A stretch of DNA of 64,000 bases from Arenicellales bacterium (GCA_028284225.1 JANQSD010000007.1:1-64000), one strand, 5' to 3'; numbered from the stretch's first letter, positions 8,402-17,740 are shown. Notes: a model not told the origin generated them from the letters alone. Numbers and translations: made by a program.

Positions 8402-8882
8402 GTTTCCACTCCATTAAATAATAAACACCGTTACTGTCGATTTTTTTAAAACCCAATCTTACATATAAGTGCATGGCAGGATTGTTATGTTCTACATGTA
8501 TGCGTACCGGTTTGGATTCCTCTCGTGCTTGATCCAGAACTTTATTAATTAACATGTTACCAATGCCATTGCCCCGATACTCTGGCATCAAAGCAATATC
8601 AATTAATCTGATTTCATCCTCACGTATGTCGACATAAAGCCGTCCAATCGGTTGTTCATCTGATAAAACCAGGTCGAAGTTGGCCTCCGGGAATTGTTGT
8701 TGATAAAACTGATGCTGCGTTTGAAATTGCTGGTTTAAAAATTCATGCTTTTGCTCCTCTGACCAGGGCACCATAGCCATTTCCTCTGTTCGTGTGCTTG
8801 CATATAAACGACACAGGAAATTCAAATCAGCATCGATGATCGGTCGAAACTGCAGCGAGGTTACTGTATTTTCTAATTGCAT
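8391..8882 (-). CDS. GNAT-family N-acetyltransferase
   Basis: A 163-residue GNAT protein. It begins with the usual first strand (LQFRPIIDADLNFL) and has the acetyl-CoA pyrophosphate-binding motif RGNGIG at residues 103-108, followed by helix MLINKVL and the late HVEHNNPAMHLYVRLGFKK typical of the fold. The start overlaps the glycosyltransferase gene by 56 bases, but starting later would remove the first strand, so I kept it. It probably acylates a protein or sugar made by the operon; the substrate cannot be read from the sequence. Confidence 0.8.
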   Translation of the reverse strand: MQLENTVTSLQFRPIIDADLNFLCRLYASTRTEEMAMVPWSEEQKHEFLNQQFQTQHQFYQQQFPEANFDLVLSDEQPIGRLYVDIREDEIRLIDIALMPEYRGNGIGNMLINKVLDQAREESKPVRIHVEHNNPAMHLYVRLGFKKIDSNGVYYLMEWKHDE

Positions 8883-10095
8883 GAAAATTATCCGGTTTTA
8901 GTTTCTTATACCATTGATGACGAATCGATGACCAGAGGTAATCGGACTGAGTTGAAAGCTCATATGCCTGTTTCGATCTGACTTGATAATGGGTTTTATC
9001 AGTATAGAGTTTTTCCAGCGCGTTAATGGTGGCGTCCAGCTTCGGAACACTAAGCGCGAGTAATGAATAGTCCGGGACTGCAGCAGGATGAGTGTCGATT
9101 AATTCTGCCGCATTGGCCCATAAACCGCTGCAAGCGCTATGATCAGGCACTATTTGTGCGGCTCCGGTGGCACCGTGCTCAAAACTCACTAATCCCCATC
9201 CTTCACCGGATGAAGTGTTTAAGCCTACATCGCAGCTTTGATATAACCGGTTTAATTCATTATCGGTTACCGGACCGATGTCATCGCCAAAGGGGTTCCA
9301 GATAATTCGATCCTCTATATCATGACGACTAATAGCTGTGCTGACATTGGCGTCGGATTGTTCATCTCGTATTGCTTGATGTAAACAAAGTTTCACATTA
9401 TCCGGTTTATCCCGGCTGAATTCTGCAAAAGCCTCGATAGTTAATTCCACATGCTTGCGAGGGCCGGGTCGGCTGGGGTTGAGGACGATAAAGCTGGTTT
9501 CGGGATGGTTTAAAGCGGGGAATAGTTCGGACTTTATTTTTGCTCTTAACGTAGGATTGAAACTTGATTCGATTAAATTTTCTAACGGAAAAAACGTTTG
9601 GGTTTCCACACCATGAGCTATTACATCTACGTTAGGTAGGGAACGGTCTAATTCACTGAGAGCCGTGCTCAATTGTTTTGCCGCCCAGGGTGTATAAGCC
9701 ACAACATCATCAAAGCTTAATAAAGGCTCAGTAATTTGTGGCTCGGTTATGTTGCCGTCTAAAGGAATATAAGCGATAAATCGTGTCGAGTCTTTTACTG
9801 GCCCAAGCACATTTGCATAGTGCTTGTATTGCCAGATATCAGCGACAATCAGCAAAACTTCATACTGATGTTGTTCTAGTGCAGCTTTGGCTTGAAATGC
9901 GGCAAATATATCACCGCCATTGGGATTGGTAGGATGGATTCGATAACCTTGATTAAGGGCAGGGCCCTGGTAGCCAATACCCAGCCAATCAATATCATAA
10001 TTATCCTTAGCGGTGCTAAGAATTTCTTCCATAACCCTGGACAAGCCCGTACCGGGAGCATAGAAGCCGATAGCTAGAAGTTTCGGGCGAGTCAT
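8827..10095 (-). CDS. Glycosyltransferase, family 4 type (GT-B)
   Basis: A 422-residue cytoplasmic glycosyltransferase. The N-terminal half has a glycine-rich loop (FYAPGTGLSRVMEE) and the C-terminal half has the donor-binding region with NPSRPGPRKHVELTIEAF and SGEGWGLVSFEHG, the E-x7-E-like motif of GT4 enzymes. It sits between the unknown 189-residue gene and the acetyltransferase within the tail-collar operon. I infer that it glycosylates a product of this operon. The acceptor and sugar are unknown. Confidence 0.82.
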   Translation of the reverse strand: MTRPKLLAIGFYAPGTGLSRVMEEILSTAKDNYDIDWLGIGYQGPALNQGYRIHPTNPNGGDIFAAFQAKAALEQHQYEVLLIVADIWQYKHYANVLGPVKDSTRFIAYIPLDGNITEPQITEPLLSFDDVVAYTPWAAKQLSTALSELDRSLPNVDVIAHGVETQTFFPLENLIESSFNPTLRAKIKSELFPALNHPETSFIVLNPSRPGPRKHVELTIEAFAEFSRDKPDNVKLCLHQAIRDEQSDANVSTAISRHDIEDRIIWNPFGDDIGPVTDNELNRLYQSCDVGLNTSSGEGWGLVSFEHGATGAAQIVPDHSACSGLWANAAELIDTHPAAVPDYSLLALSVPKLDATINALEKLYTDKTHYQVRSKQAYELSTQSDYLWSSIRHQWYKKLKPDNFHAIRKYSNLAAVSTDHRC

Positions 10096-10155
10096 AAAAT
10101 ACTCACGTTAGCTCTGGACAAGAAACCACAGTATCGGCTTTTTTACCGGCAACAT

Positions 10156-10725
10156 TCAGGCATGAAGAGAAATGGGTGTGTACAGCATACTGCCGCCTAC
10201 TTCTTCACCCAGTAGTGTGAGTGTCGAAACTGTTGAATGACGAAAAGAGCCTGCTTCAAAACCTGCGCCCGGAGTTCCCATAGTGTCCACCAGGCTATAG
10301 GCCATGCGACCATAGCTACCACAGTTTAGCTGCAAAAACACTTGTTCCAGGCGTGCTAATTGAAGACCGGCTCCGCTTTCACGCAAGAACGCATAAAGAT
10401 CACCCTGGGGCACCAGCAAAGTACTCATGTACATGGTTGAAAATACCAGAATGTGATCGTCATTGTTGTATTGACCGCCATTTTCAAAACCATTTGGTAC
10501 ATCTGTGTTGCTGGTGGTCGTGACCTCATGAGCAATTTTTAGAGAACGTCGATCAAGTGCGACAAACCAGTAGTAGCTGTCTTTATCGTTGATTTTTGCA
10601 CTAGGGTAATAGATCTTCAGGTTTGAACCTTGGCCGATATAAAGTTGATTAAGTTGTCCACCCGTTATATTACTGGTGACAGAAAGGGGTATAAATGTGT
10701 TAGTTGATGTGGTTTCCTCAGACAT
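10156..10725 (-). CDS. Conserved hypothetical protein of the tail-collar operon
   Basis: A 189-residue protein with no signal peptide, no membrane segment and no motif I can name. It is beta-rich and contains LNQLYIGQGSNLKIYYPSA and a mid-region YWFVALDRRSLKIA. The start has a strong GGAGG six bases upstream, in the same GGAGGAYGTAATG setting as the third collar gene, which suggests matched translation of these subunits. Co-occurrence with three collar proteins suggests a structural or accessory role. Confidence 0.6.
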   Translation of the reverse strand: MSEETTSTNTFIPLSVTSNITGGQLNQLYIGQGSNLKIYYPSAKINDKDSYYWFVALDRRSLKIAHEVTTTSNTDVPNGFENGGQYNNDDHILVFSTMYMSTLLVPQGDLYAFLRESGAGLQLARLEQVFLQLNCGSYGRMAYSLVDTMGTPGAGFEAGSFRHSTVSTLTLLGEEVGGSMLYTPISLHA

Positions 10726-10816
10726 TACGTCCTCCTGTTTAATTTAAATAAAATACGTTTTTTTGAATTAAATCATTCTATTCGTGGCTTTTGATGCAAG
10801 TGAGTTGACCAGCACC

Positions 10817-11338
10817 TTAACTCCTCGATGGGAATAGTCCCTGTAAGGCAATGATGAAATTTATGGTCAAAAACGGTTGCATATTGTTATGGGCCTGTGA
10901 ACCGCCGACTATTGGCAATGTCTCATTTGCCATTGCGACCAGGTTCGCGGATGTATGAAATAAATTAGCTCCTACAGCCCTGGATAATGTTTCTGAAGCA
11001 GAAGCGTCGTCTTGATTTCCCGGTACCGGCACCACACCCATGGTATGAGTATGATTAGGCATTTGTGCTTCTGATAAGGTTACATCCTCCACGCCACCTC
11101 TTTCTCCAAGGCGCCTTGATGTCAATCCAGGGCCACGACCGGGATGCATGGGTGCGCGTCCCTGTAGATTGGGTAATGCTGTAGTGGAACGACCATCACC
11201 ACCATAGATGGTGCCGATTAGAGAGAAAAGGGCAGTATTTTGAGCGATCGGCAATAACTGACCATCACAAAACGCCCAACCGCGTGGAGCGAAGTTACCG
11301 GCAAAGATTCTGATTTCTGCAATAAAGGGTTCTGACAT
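10817..11338 (-). CDS. Tail-collar domain protein 1 (MdpB/microcystin-dependent type)
   Basis: A 173-residue protein of the phage tail collar superfamily (PF07484). It opens MSEPFIAEIRIFAGNFAPRG, then WAFCDGQLLPI, GGDGRSTTALPNLQGR, the histidine-rich PNHTHTMG and a C-terminal NNMQPFLTINFIIALQG. The frame extends to 11386, but the ATG at 11338 has AGGAGG upstream and gives the same 173-residue length as the next paralogue. It is one of three tandem copies. These proteins resemble the receptor-binding region of short tail fibres, yet no phage structural or lysis genes are nearby. Confidence 0.85.
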   Translation of the reverse strand: MSEPFIAEIRIFAGNFAPRGWAFCDGQLLPIAQNTALFSLIGTIYGGDGRSTTALPNLQGRAPMHPGRGPGLTSRRLGERGGVEDVTLSEAQMPNHTHTMGVVPVPGNQDDASASETLSRAVGANLFHTSANLVAMANETLPIVGGSQAHNNMQPFLTINFIIALQGLFPSRS

Positions 11339-11348
11339 GATTTTCCTC

Positions 11349-11870
11349 CTAATGACGAGATGGAAAAATGCCGACCAGCGCAACAATAAAATTCACGCAT
11401 AAGAACGGCTGAAGATTAGTATGTGACCGGCTGCCACCAACTGCTGTAACGGCATCGCTTGACAAACCTGCCGTTGTGGGTGGGTTTGAGAAATAAGCCT
11501 GTACAGCTAAATCACTGGCCGTCACGTTGCTTGCAGGATTTGTTTCAGTAGCCGGGTCTTGCGAAGCTTTCATGGTATGTGTATGGGACGGTAGTTGATT
11601 GACAGTAAGTGTTACGTTTTCCTCGCCACCTTTAGAGCCCAGCCTTCGGTTAGACAATCCGGGTCCTTGGCCGGCATGGACCGGTATGCGTCCGCGCATA
11701 TCCGGTAATCCGAAAGTAGTGCGACCGTCGCCGCCGTAGATAGTACCGAATAGACTGAAAAGTGCATCGTTTTGTGAAACGGCCAATAACTGCCCATCAC
11801 AAAATGCCCAGCCACGCGGAGCGAAATTACCGGCGAAAATTCTGATTTCGCCAACAAATGGTTCTGACAT
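11349..11870 (-). CDS. Tail-collar domain protein 2
   Basis: A 173-residue paralogue of the flanking genes. It starts MSEPFVGEIRIFAGNFAPRG and keeps WAFCDGQLLAV, FGTIYGGDGRTTFGLPDMRGR and SHTHTM, ending TNLQPFLCVNFIVALVGIFPSRH. A GGAGG-type site precedes the ATG. Spacing to the next collar gene is 10 bases. The variable part (about residues 100-140) differs most between copies, as expected for a ligand-binding loop. Confidence 0.85.
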   Translation of the reverse strand: MSEPFVGEIRIFAGNFAPRGWAFCDGQLLAVSQNDALFSLFGTIYGGDGRTTFGLPDMRGRIPVHAGQGPGLSNRRLGSKGGEENVTLTVNQLPSHTHTMKASQDPATETNPASNVTASDLAVQAYFSNPPTTAGLSSDAVTAVGGSRSHTNLQPFLCVNFIVALVGIFPSRH

Positions 11871-11879
11871 GATTACCTC

Positions 11880-12380
11880 CTAATTACGACTTGGAAACAG
11901 CCCTTGCAGCGCAATGCAAAAATTCAGCGCGATAAAGGGCATCATGTTATCGTGGGCTTGACCGCCACCAACGCTCGCTATGGACTGAGCATTAAGTGAA
12001 GTTAAATTAGTTGGTGTGTGATAAAGCGTGGTTGTGGCTCTAGCCAATACATTTCCTGCAGGGGTGTCCAGATTGGCATCATCGCTGCTGGCCATCGCGG
12101 TATGATCATGTGCCGGCATTTCGCTTCCCGATAGTGTATGTGTTTCCTCACCGGATTTTTGACCTTCAGTATGACCATTGCCAACATGTATCGGAGTGCG
12201 ACTACGCATATCCGGCAATGCAAAACTGGTGCGTCCGTCACCGCCATAGGTAGTGCCAAGCAGTGAAAAAAGTGATTGGTTTTGATTGATAGGTAAAATC
12301 TGGCCGTCACAAAAGGCCCAGCCCCGTGGTGCAAAATTGAAACCGACAATTCTGACCTCGGCCAAAAAAGGCTCTGACAT
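11880..12380 (-). CDS. Tail-collar domain protein 3
   Basis: A 166-residue paralogue, slightly shorter than the other two. It keeps the domain core (WAFCDGQILPI, GTTYGGDGRTSFALPDMRSR, PAHDHT, NNMMPFIALNFCIALQGLFPSR). A strong GGAGG lies upstream of the ATG. It is the first collar gene after the large beta-helix protein. I infer that three similar subunits may form a mixed trimer, because tail-collar domains normally trimerise. Confidence 0.85.
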   Translation of the reverse strand: MSEPFLAEVRIVGFNFAPRGWAFCDGQILPINQNQSLFSLLGTTYGGDGRTSFALPDMRSRTPIHVGNGHTEGQKSGEETHTLSGSEMPAHDHTAMASSDDANLDTPAGNVLARATTTLYHTPTNLTSLNAQSIASVGGGQAHDNMMPFIALNFCIALQGLFPSRN

Positions 12381-12469
12381 TACATCCTCCTTTTAGAATG
12401 CTGCGAATCCGGCTTTGTTGCTCTTCTCAGATTACGCTCAGGTTTAATTTAACCCCTTTTTGTTTTTCA

Positions 12470-15400
12470 TTACGGTGGTGTTGGGCAATTTCCAGCACTG
12501 AAGGTCGGATTGCCTCCACCACCTCCGGAAAATATCGTCGTTATTGTATTTAAAGCGGTTATATTGGCCGTACTGGTTTGTTCAACCAGTATCGATGATC
12601 CGCCTGAAGATCTGTTGAGAATAATATCATCGTCAAATCCGAATCCGGGAAATGTTTCGCTGCCCAGGAATGTATTTGACCGGATATCGACACAGATTGT
12701 GTTATTACCCGAAGACACAACATTCAATCCGGCTCCTATGTCGTTGGGTATGTTCAGTGATTCATTGTTGGTGATCGTGGCGTTCAATCTTCCGGCACCA
12801 TTGGTGGTGTCGTCAGCTTCAAGACGAATGTGATCAAATCCAAAGCTACCTGTAGCCCCAGAGTTAGTGCCGAAGTCGTTATTATCGATTAATGCGTTAA
12901 CTGTACCATTCTCATCCTGGCTGATGCGAAGACCGAATCCATTTTGTGAAGTGGTGCCATCACCTTGAACGGTGTTGCCACTGATTGTCACATTGCTTGT
13001 GGCGCTGTCATTGTTGAGAATGGTTATGCCGTTGAATTCTGCACCGGTGATGGTGTTGTTAGTAATGATCACGGTGCCGTTACTGGTAGAGGTATTATTG
13101 GTTTGAATAGTGCCGCCACCAAATGCATTGATCGCATTGAAAGTACTATTATCAACCGTCACCGAAGAGGTGCTTGAGCCGGTGCTGTTAAACAATACGC
13201 CCAGGGCACCATTGGTGTTGACATCAAATGTTGTGTTGCCATTCACCACCAGTGCCATATTTGACGTGCCGGCCGCTTCGGCCTGAATCGCGCTTTCGCC
13301 ATTGGTACCTAGATGGTTATTAAAATCACAGCCGGTAACAGTGAGAACATCCTGAGTTCCATTGTCGGTAGTGTTGTTAATATACTCGATGCCGTCTTCG
13401 TTGATGTCATCAAATCGGACGTTGTCAATCAATGAGGTGCCAAACAAATTCAGAATTTTAATGCTGTGTTGATCATCGTGACTTCCGACTGAGTTGCCGA
13501 AGCCGTTAATGATCGCGTCCTGGTAGGTAAAGTTGGTGACAGAAGTGATATCGATCGCATGATCATCACCTGCAGCGCCATCTGCTTGGCTGGCAGCATC
13601 AGTGATATTAAGTTGAGAGATGCTTACATTGGTGGCACTGTTCAAACTTATGCCATCGCCAGTGATATTCTGTATGGTGCCACCGGAACCGTTGCGTGTG
13701 CCACCACCATCACCGGTTACTGTGAAGCTGCCGGTAGTATTACTAAGGATAATGCCGTTAGCACCGTTACTAGCCGATACACTATTAAAGCTGGCAGTTG
13801 GATTACCGCTATTCAGATTTATTGCCACTCCGGCCGTGTTGTTGACACTGACTTCTGACAGAGTCAGATTACCGAAGTTGCTGCCCGTTAGCGCTGTTCC
13901 TCCACTATTACTCAAATCCAGTCCACGCACAGTATTGCCTTGTGCCAGAGTGAGGTTGTTGGTGGTGTGTGCGATTACCGGACGAGCGCCACTTGTGACA
14001 GGTAATGTATTGCTTAACGGTGCAAAAGTGATGCCTGAAATAGTTGCTATTGTATCTGTAGAGCCTTGACCAATTAATTTTTGATTGTTCAGTAAGGTCA
14101 ATGGACCAAAATAATTGCCAGCACCACTTGCAATGAAAATACTATCGCCGGCCATATCTGTTGCACTGATGTTGAAATTGGTAATGCTATTAAACGGTGA
14201 GCCCAGCCGGCCGTCACCATTAGCACCGGAATTATCAATGAACCAGATGCGGTCACTGACGGTAATATTTGCGGTGCAGACCAAACTACCATCTGCTGTA
14301 TAGGTGAAACTGTCGGCGCCATTAAAACCGGCAGGGGGGTTATAGGTGAATTCTCCATTGGCCATGACATTTACATTGCCACCATTATTTGATGTGGCAT
14401 CAAAGGCGGTGACACTGGTTGTACCGGTATCATTAAACAAGACGCTTTGATTAATGCCGTTGGTGCTATTGATGCCGACATTGCCTGTAGCGGTATAAGT
14501 GTCGTTATTACATGCTGCTAGAGCAGTAATCATCAGTGTCACCGTTGCATCAGAGGTGCCGACACCATTATCAAGTCGGTAGTCAAACGTATGGGTGCCC
14601 GGTGTAAACGGTTGCCCGGTTAATGACCAGCTGCCATTTCCGTTTACCATCAGAGAGCCGCCAGCAAATGCGACAGATGCACCAGCAGCATTATCGGTGA
14701 CTGCACCGCCCAATGAGCCGCCACCAAAGTTGGTCAACGTGGCAGGCGGCATGCTCAGGTTATCAGCACCTGAACCATTGTCATTAAATAAGCCTGCTGC
14801 CGGTATATTTTGATTGGTATCGGCAGCAAAATTGTAGCTATCATTTTGAGCAACGGGTGGTTGGTTTGGATCGCTAATCAATAATTTCACGGTATTTCCT
14901 AATGATCCACCCAGTGTTTCTACCCAGATACCGTCATAAATGTTTAATACACCCAGCATGGCCGGTGTGTCATCATCGAACGGGTCATAGCCATTGCCGT
15001 TGTATTTATGAATGGTCTTTGACACGAGTCCTGCTGTATCCGCATCTGAAGGTGTGTATGCAGTGGTGCCGTTTACTTCGACCACCACATCAGCCCAATC
15101 TACATCAAAGGGGAATGGATGGCCGACCATGTTTTGACGAGTTGCCATGTTATTGTCAGGTGGCGTCAGCATGACTTCAAAGCAACCTGCTGCCGAAGGG
15201 CAGTTGGGGTTGCCCATAATCAGTGGTGTGGCTGTGCCTGTAACATCAAATGTCGCTGCATCCAGACTCAGAATCCAGTAGCTTTCGCCCTGATTTAAAG
15301 TCGAAGTTAAGTCGAGTTTGACATAAGTATCGGTGGCTTCATTACGCTCATAAACCACCCACCTGATGTTGTAATTCGCATTGCCTAAATCATCACCAAA

Positions 15401-15595
15401 AACATCTTGAACGGTGGCGCTGGTGGGCATACAAGGTAAAGCGACCATGGTCCAGCGATTAGCGATTAAGCTTGAGCCCGTGCCGCAAACTTGCGCATAG
15501 CTCGCCGAAAAGCTTAATCCTAACAATAAAAATGCCAGGGCTTTAAATAAAAATTGTTTCACCGGAGCTGAAAACTGTAGTTGATTGATACTCAT
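12470..15595 (-). CDS. Large secreted cadherin-like/beta-helix surface protein
   Basis: A 1041-residue protein. I chose the ATG at 15595 because it overlaps the upstream stop as ATGA; a longer frame to 15622 adds nine residues. A signal peptide is visible (AFLLLGLSFSASYA). The first ~230 residues form an unnamed cysteine-containing domain (SSLIANRWTMVALPC). Next come one or two cadherin-like or Ig-like domains (PPVAQNDSYNF, near residue 245). The rest (~430 onward) is Asn/Thr/Gly-rich repeats such as NNTITGAEFNGITILNN, typical of a right-handed parallel beta-helix. The C-terminus (CPTPP) has no membrane anchor or sorting signal. It is probably exported and surface- or matrix-associated. Confidence 0.75.
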   Translation of the reverse strand: MSINQLQFSAPVKQFLFKALAFLLLGLSFSASYAQVCGTGSSLIANRWTMVALPCMPTSATVQDVFGDDLGNANYNIRWVVYERNEATDTYVKLDLTSTLNQGESYWILSLDAATFDVTGTATPLIMGNPNCPSAAGCFEVMLTPPDNNMATRQNMVGHPFPFDVDWADVVVEVNGTTAYTPSDADTAGLVSKTIHKYNGNGYDPFDDDTPAMLGVLNIYDGIWVETLGGSLGNTVKLLISDPNQPPVAQNDSYNFAADTNQNIPAAGLFNDNGSGADNLSMPPATLTNFGGGSLGGAVTDNAAGASVAFAGGSLMVNGNGSWSLTGQPFTPGTHTFDYRLDNGVGTSDATVTLMITALAACNNDTYTATGNVGINSTNGINQSVLFNDTGTTSVTAFDATSNNGGNVNVMANGEFTYNPPAGFNGADSFTYTADGSLVCTANITVSDRIWFIDNSGANGDGRLGSPFNSITNFNISATDMAGDSIFIASGAGNYFGPLTLLNNQKLIGQGSTDTIATISGITFAPLSNTLPVTSGARPVIAHTTNNLTLAQGNTVRGLDLSNSGGTALTGSNFGNLTLSEVSVNNTAGVAINLNSGNPTASFNSVSASNGANGIILSNTTGSFTVTGDGGGTRNGSGGTIQNITGDGISLNSATNVSISQLNITDAASQADGAAGDDHAIDITSVTNFTYQDAIINGFGNSVGSHDDQHSIKILNLFGTSLIDNVRFDDINEDGIEYINNTTDNGTQDVLTVTGCDFNNHLGTNGESAIQAEAAGTSNMALVVNGNTTFDVNTNGALGVLFNSTGSSTSSVTVDNSTFNAINAFGGGTIQTNNTSTSNGTVIITNNTITGAEFNGITILNNDSATSNVTISGNTVQGDGTTSQNGFGLRISQDENGTVNALIDNNDFGTNSGATGSFGFDHIRLEADDTTNGAGRLNATITNNESLNIPNDIGAGLNVVSSGNNTICVDIRSNTFLGSETFPGFGFDDDIILNRSSGGSSILVEQTSTANITALNTITTIFSGGGGGNPTFSAGNCPTPP

Positions 15596-16158
15596 GATGC
15601 AGGCCTCGCAAGATAAACCCACTTGAAACGATGTGTGGTATCAACCATGTTGAAAGTGTAGGTTTGCAGCTGGTTGTGTTTTACGGCCCGAATAATCCTG
15701 CCTGTTTCCATATCGATCAGACGCATGCGCCAAAGCAATCGTATACCATCGTAACCTTCCCAACTTATAGTGATTCTGCGAGGTGTGTCCGATTTGACTA
15801 CAAAATCCCATTCATCACCCAGGCGCCAGTATTTACGTTTGTGAAAATCACTGGAATAATCACCTGCATTTTCAGTCCAGTCAGTATGTGGAAAAACAAT
15901 GGTTAGATAAGGTGAGCCAAAAGGGGGCAGTTCTTTAAGATCGTGACGGTCGTAACCATCATTGCTATTGTTTAAATAGCCCAGGGCATTGCCTTGATCT
16001 TTAAGTTGCTCAGAGGGTGCTTGTGCAATTAAACGGACAAACCATTCGCCCGAGCTGAGTTCGGCTGTATGACCGGGTTTAATAAAAAGGAAAACACAGA
16101 TAAAAAAAAGAAAACTAAAGTATGAAAGCTTTGCTAGTTTCAGCAGAGTTTTTACCAT
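15592..16158 (-). CDS. Secreted hypothetical protein, first gene of the surface operon
   Basis: A 188-residue protein with a hydrophobic signal segment (SYFSFLFFICVFLFI) and a beta-rich mature part (EWFVRLIAQAPS..., GSPYLTIVFPHTDW). I recognise no family. The ATG at 16158 has GAGGAAGTGAGG upstream; a GTG two codons earlier is possible. The stop overlaps the start of the large surface protein, so the two are translationally coupled. This is the promoter-proximal gene of the ~10-kb minus-strand operon ending at 6065. Confidence 0.65.
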   Translation of the reverse strand: MVKTLLKLAKLSYFSFLFFICVFLFIKPGHTAELSSGEWFVRLIAQAPSEQLKDQGNALGYLNNSNDGYDRHDLKELPPFGSPYLTIVFPHTDWTENAGDYSSDFHKRKYWRLGDEWDFVVKSDTPRRITISWEGYDGIRLLWRMRLIDMETGRIIRAVKHNQLQTYTFNMVDTTHRFKWVYLARPAS

Positions 16159-16337
16159 CCTCACTTCCTCATTACTGATTATTAATTTTAATAAATTGAT
16201 GCTTCAATTATTTAATGTATAGCACAGTCTCAATGGAATGTACAGTTGGTCTATTGCGGGCGACAAAAAATATAATTTTATATGTTAATATGTCGCTTAC
16301 GTAAGTATTAAGGATGGTTGTAATGAGGAAAAAGAAA

Positions 16338-16517
16338 ATGAGTAATACTGGTTGTTTGACTGCAAAGGCCAATCAGACCGACTCAGAAATAGATAGTCCA
16401 GAACGTCGTGAGGCTTTGGAAAAACTAGTCAAGTATACACCTCCTGCAATGATTACTCTGCTAGCCAATGACAGTGCCTGGGCACAGATATCAGGCGGTC
16501 CACCACCACCACCTTAA
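16338..16517 (+). CDS. Small conserved-looking peptide, RREALxKLxKYxPP type
   Basis: A 59-residue peptide. The ATG at 16338 is preferred because GAGGAAA lies upstream; two earlier ATGs (16314, 16323) lack a good site. The layout is an acidic N-terminus, then RREALEKLVKYTPPAMITLL, then NDSAWAQISGG and a PPPPP tail. Peptides of similar layout are found as uncharacterised short genes near peptide-tailoring or surface genes. It diverges from the surface operon and converges on a nucleotidyltransferase gene. It could be a ribosomally made precursor or a small secreted factor; no modification enzyme of the radical SAM or cyclodehydratase type is adjacent. Confidence 0.55.
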   Translation: MSNTGCLTAKANQTDSEIDSPERREALEKLVKYTPPAMITLLANDSAWAQISGGPPPPP

Positions 16518-16675
16518 AATAGATTGCCGTTCTGAGGCGATAGCCGAAAAACCTTGTTTAATCTGCTATACGCTTAGGCAATAATGTCAATTAGGTAGCA
16601 GATCCGTGTTCGTTATGCTCGTCAATGACGATAGATCATTGTTTTGATTGAGTTGTATCCCCGAATTAAGTTTGC

Positions 16676-17740
16676 TTATCGTTTGTTTAACAGAAATTTA
16701 ATTTTCGATTTATACCAATTGGGTGTTGTCAGCCGTTTCGGTAGACGTGCTAAGCGTCCAAACCAATGATACAAATCTGCTTTCCTATTATTGTTATTTA
16801 GTCTTGCCAGCATTTTTTTTGTGCGTAGGCGTTGTTCAATTGAGTCGGGTACTGTTGGTTTATCAAGTTGAGTAAAAATAGTATTCGCCATTGAGACATA
16901 GTCTATCCATATCTGTCTATGCTGATTCAAAAAATTGTTTTCAATAAATGACCAATTAATAGTCTGTGAATATTTTTTACGCATCAAATGAAAATCCAAG
17001 AGCTGGCGCAAATCGAGTCGCTGATTTATATGGTCATTACTTTGCAGTTGAGCATGCAAAAATTGATGTAGAAGCCGAAACTCAGGTGTAAAAATAAAAT
17101 AATGAAGATTGTCTTGTTCAACTGGCACTGCATTTTCCCAGGCGTTTATAGAATTAATTGCAGAAGCGGCATTTGTCGACAAAGGTTGTTTATGCAATTC
17201 TAAACGTGCAGGCATGCCTTCTTTGATCATCGGGTCAAGGTGATAATCTGTCCCATCCGTCAAGATATTCGAATATTGATAGCCTGCCGTCGTTAATGCT
17301 GTAATCGTATCATTGATTGACGATTCATCAATGAGCAGGTCGATATCACTTGTCAGCCTTAATTGTTGAATTTGATCGATAGGTTCAAGTAAATAAGAGC
17401 TGCCTTTCAGTAGCAATGGTTGGATGTAATTCTGATTCAGTACACCAATTATCTCTTGCAGTTGCCGCTTAATACGTTGGTTACGGATATTGGTCAGGTG
17501 CCTGACAGCGCGAAGTTCGTTTGTAACCTGTTCGGGTGCCAGTTCAAGTAACTGCCGGGATTCCAGTGAATAATGTAAGTAAGGTAATAGCCAATATGAA
17601 CTAGCTGTATGGCAAAACCTTTGCCAATCAAAGTTAGTGAATGATAGGGTTCTCGTCAGTTCTCCTAACTCAGTATCAGCAAGTTCTTGTGCAGCCAGGC
17701 AGTGACCAATCAGCTCTATAGTCGAACTACTTGAGTTCAT
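16676..17740 (-). CDS. Nucleotidyltransferase-fold protein (NTP_transf_5 family)
   Basis: A 354-residue protein of the uncharacterised nucleotidyltransferase family PF14907. The key region is LLLKGSSYLLEP (residues 110-121) followed by SDIDLLID (131-138), matching the glycine-serine and D-x-D metal-binding motifs of the polymerase-beta fold. Helical flanks follow, with many basic residues at the C-terminus. A second member lies at 54759-55802, but the two are only distantly alike outside the motif. Members often occur with HPr-kinase-like enzymes and small peptides, and the neighbouring 59-residue peptide is a possible target. The substrate is unknown. Confidence 0.75.
   Translation of the reverse strand: MNSSSSTIELIGHCLAAQELADTELGELTRTLSFTNFDWQRFCHTASSYWLLPYLHYSLESRQLLELAPEQVTNELRAVRHLTNIRNQRIKRQLQEIIGVLNQNYIQPLLLKGSSYLLEPIDQIQQLRLTSDIDLLIDESSINDTITALTTAGYQYSNILTDGTDYHLDPMIKEGMPARLELHKQPLSTNAASAINSINAWENAVPVEQDNLHYFIFTPEFRLLHQFLHAQLQSNDHINQRLDLRQLLDFHLMRKKYSQTINWSFIENNFLNQHRQIWIDYVSMANTIFTQLDKPTVPDSIEQRLRTKKMLARLNNNNRKADLYHWFGRLARLPKRLTTPNWYKSKIKFLLNKR

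Noticed and set aside
14098-14370. Open frames inside the large surface protein gene
   Set aside because: These are shadows in other frames of a long low-complexity beta-helix gene.
6065-16158. Prophage tail module
   Set aside because: Only collar-domain proteins suggest a phage. There are no capsid, terminase, sheath, tape-measure or lysis genes, and the two secreted proteins carry signal peptides.
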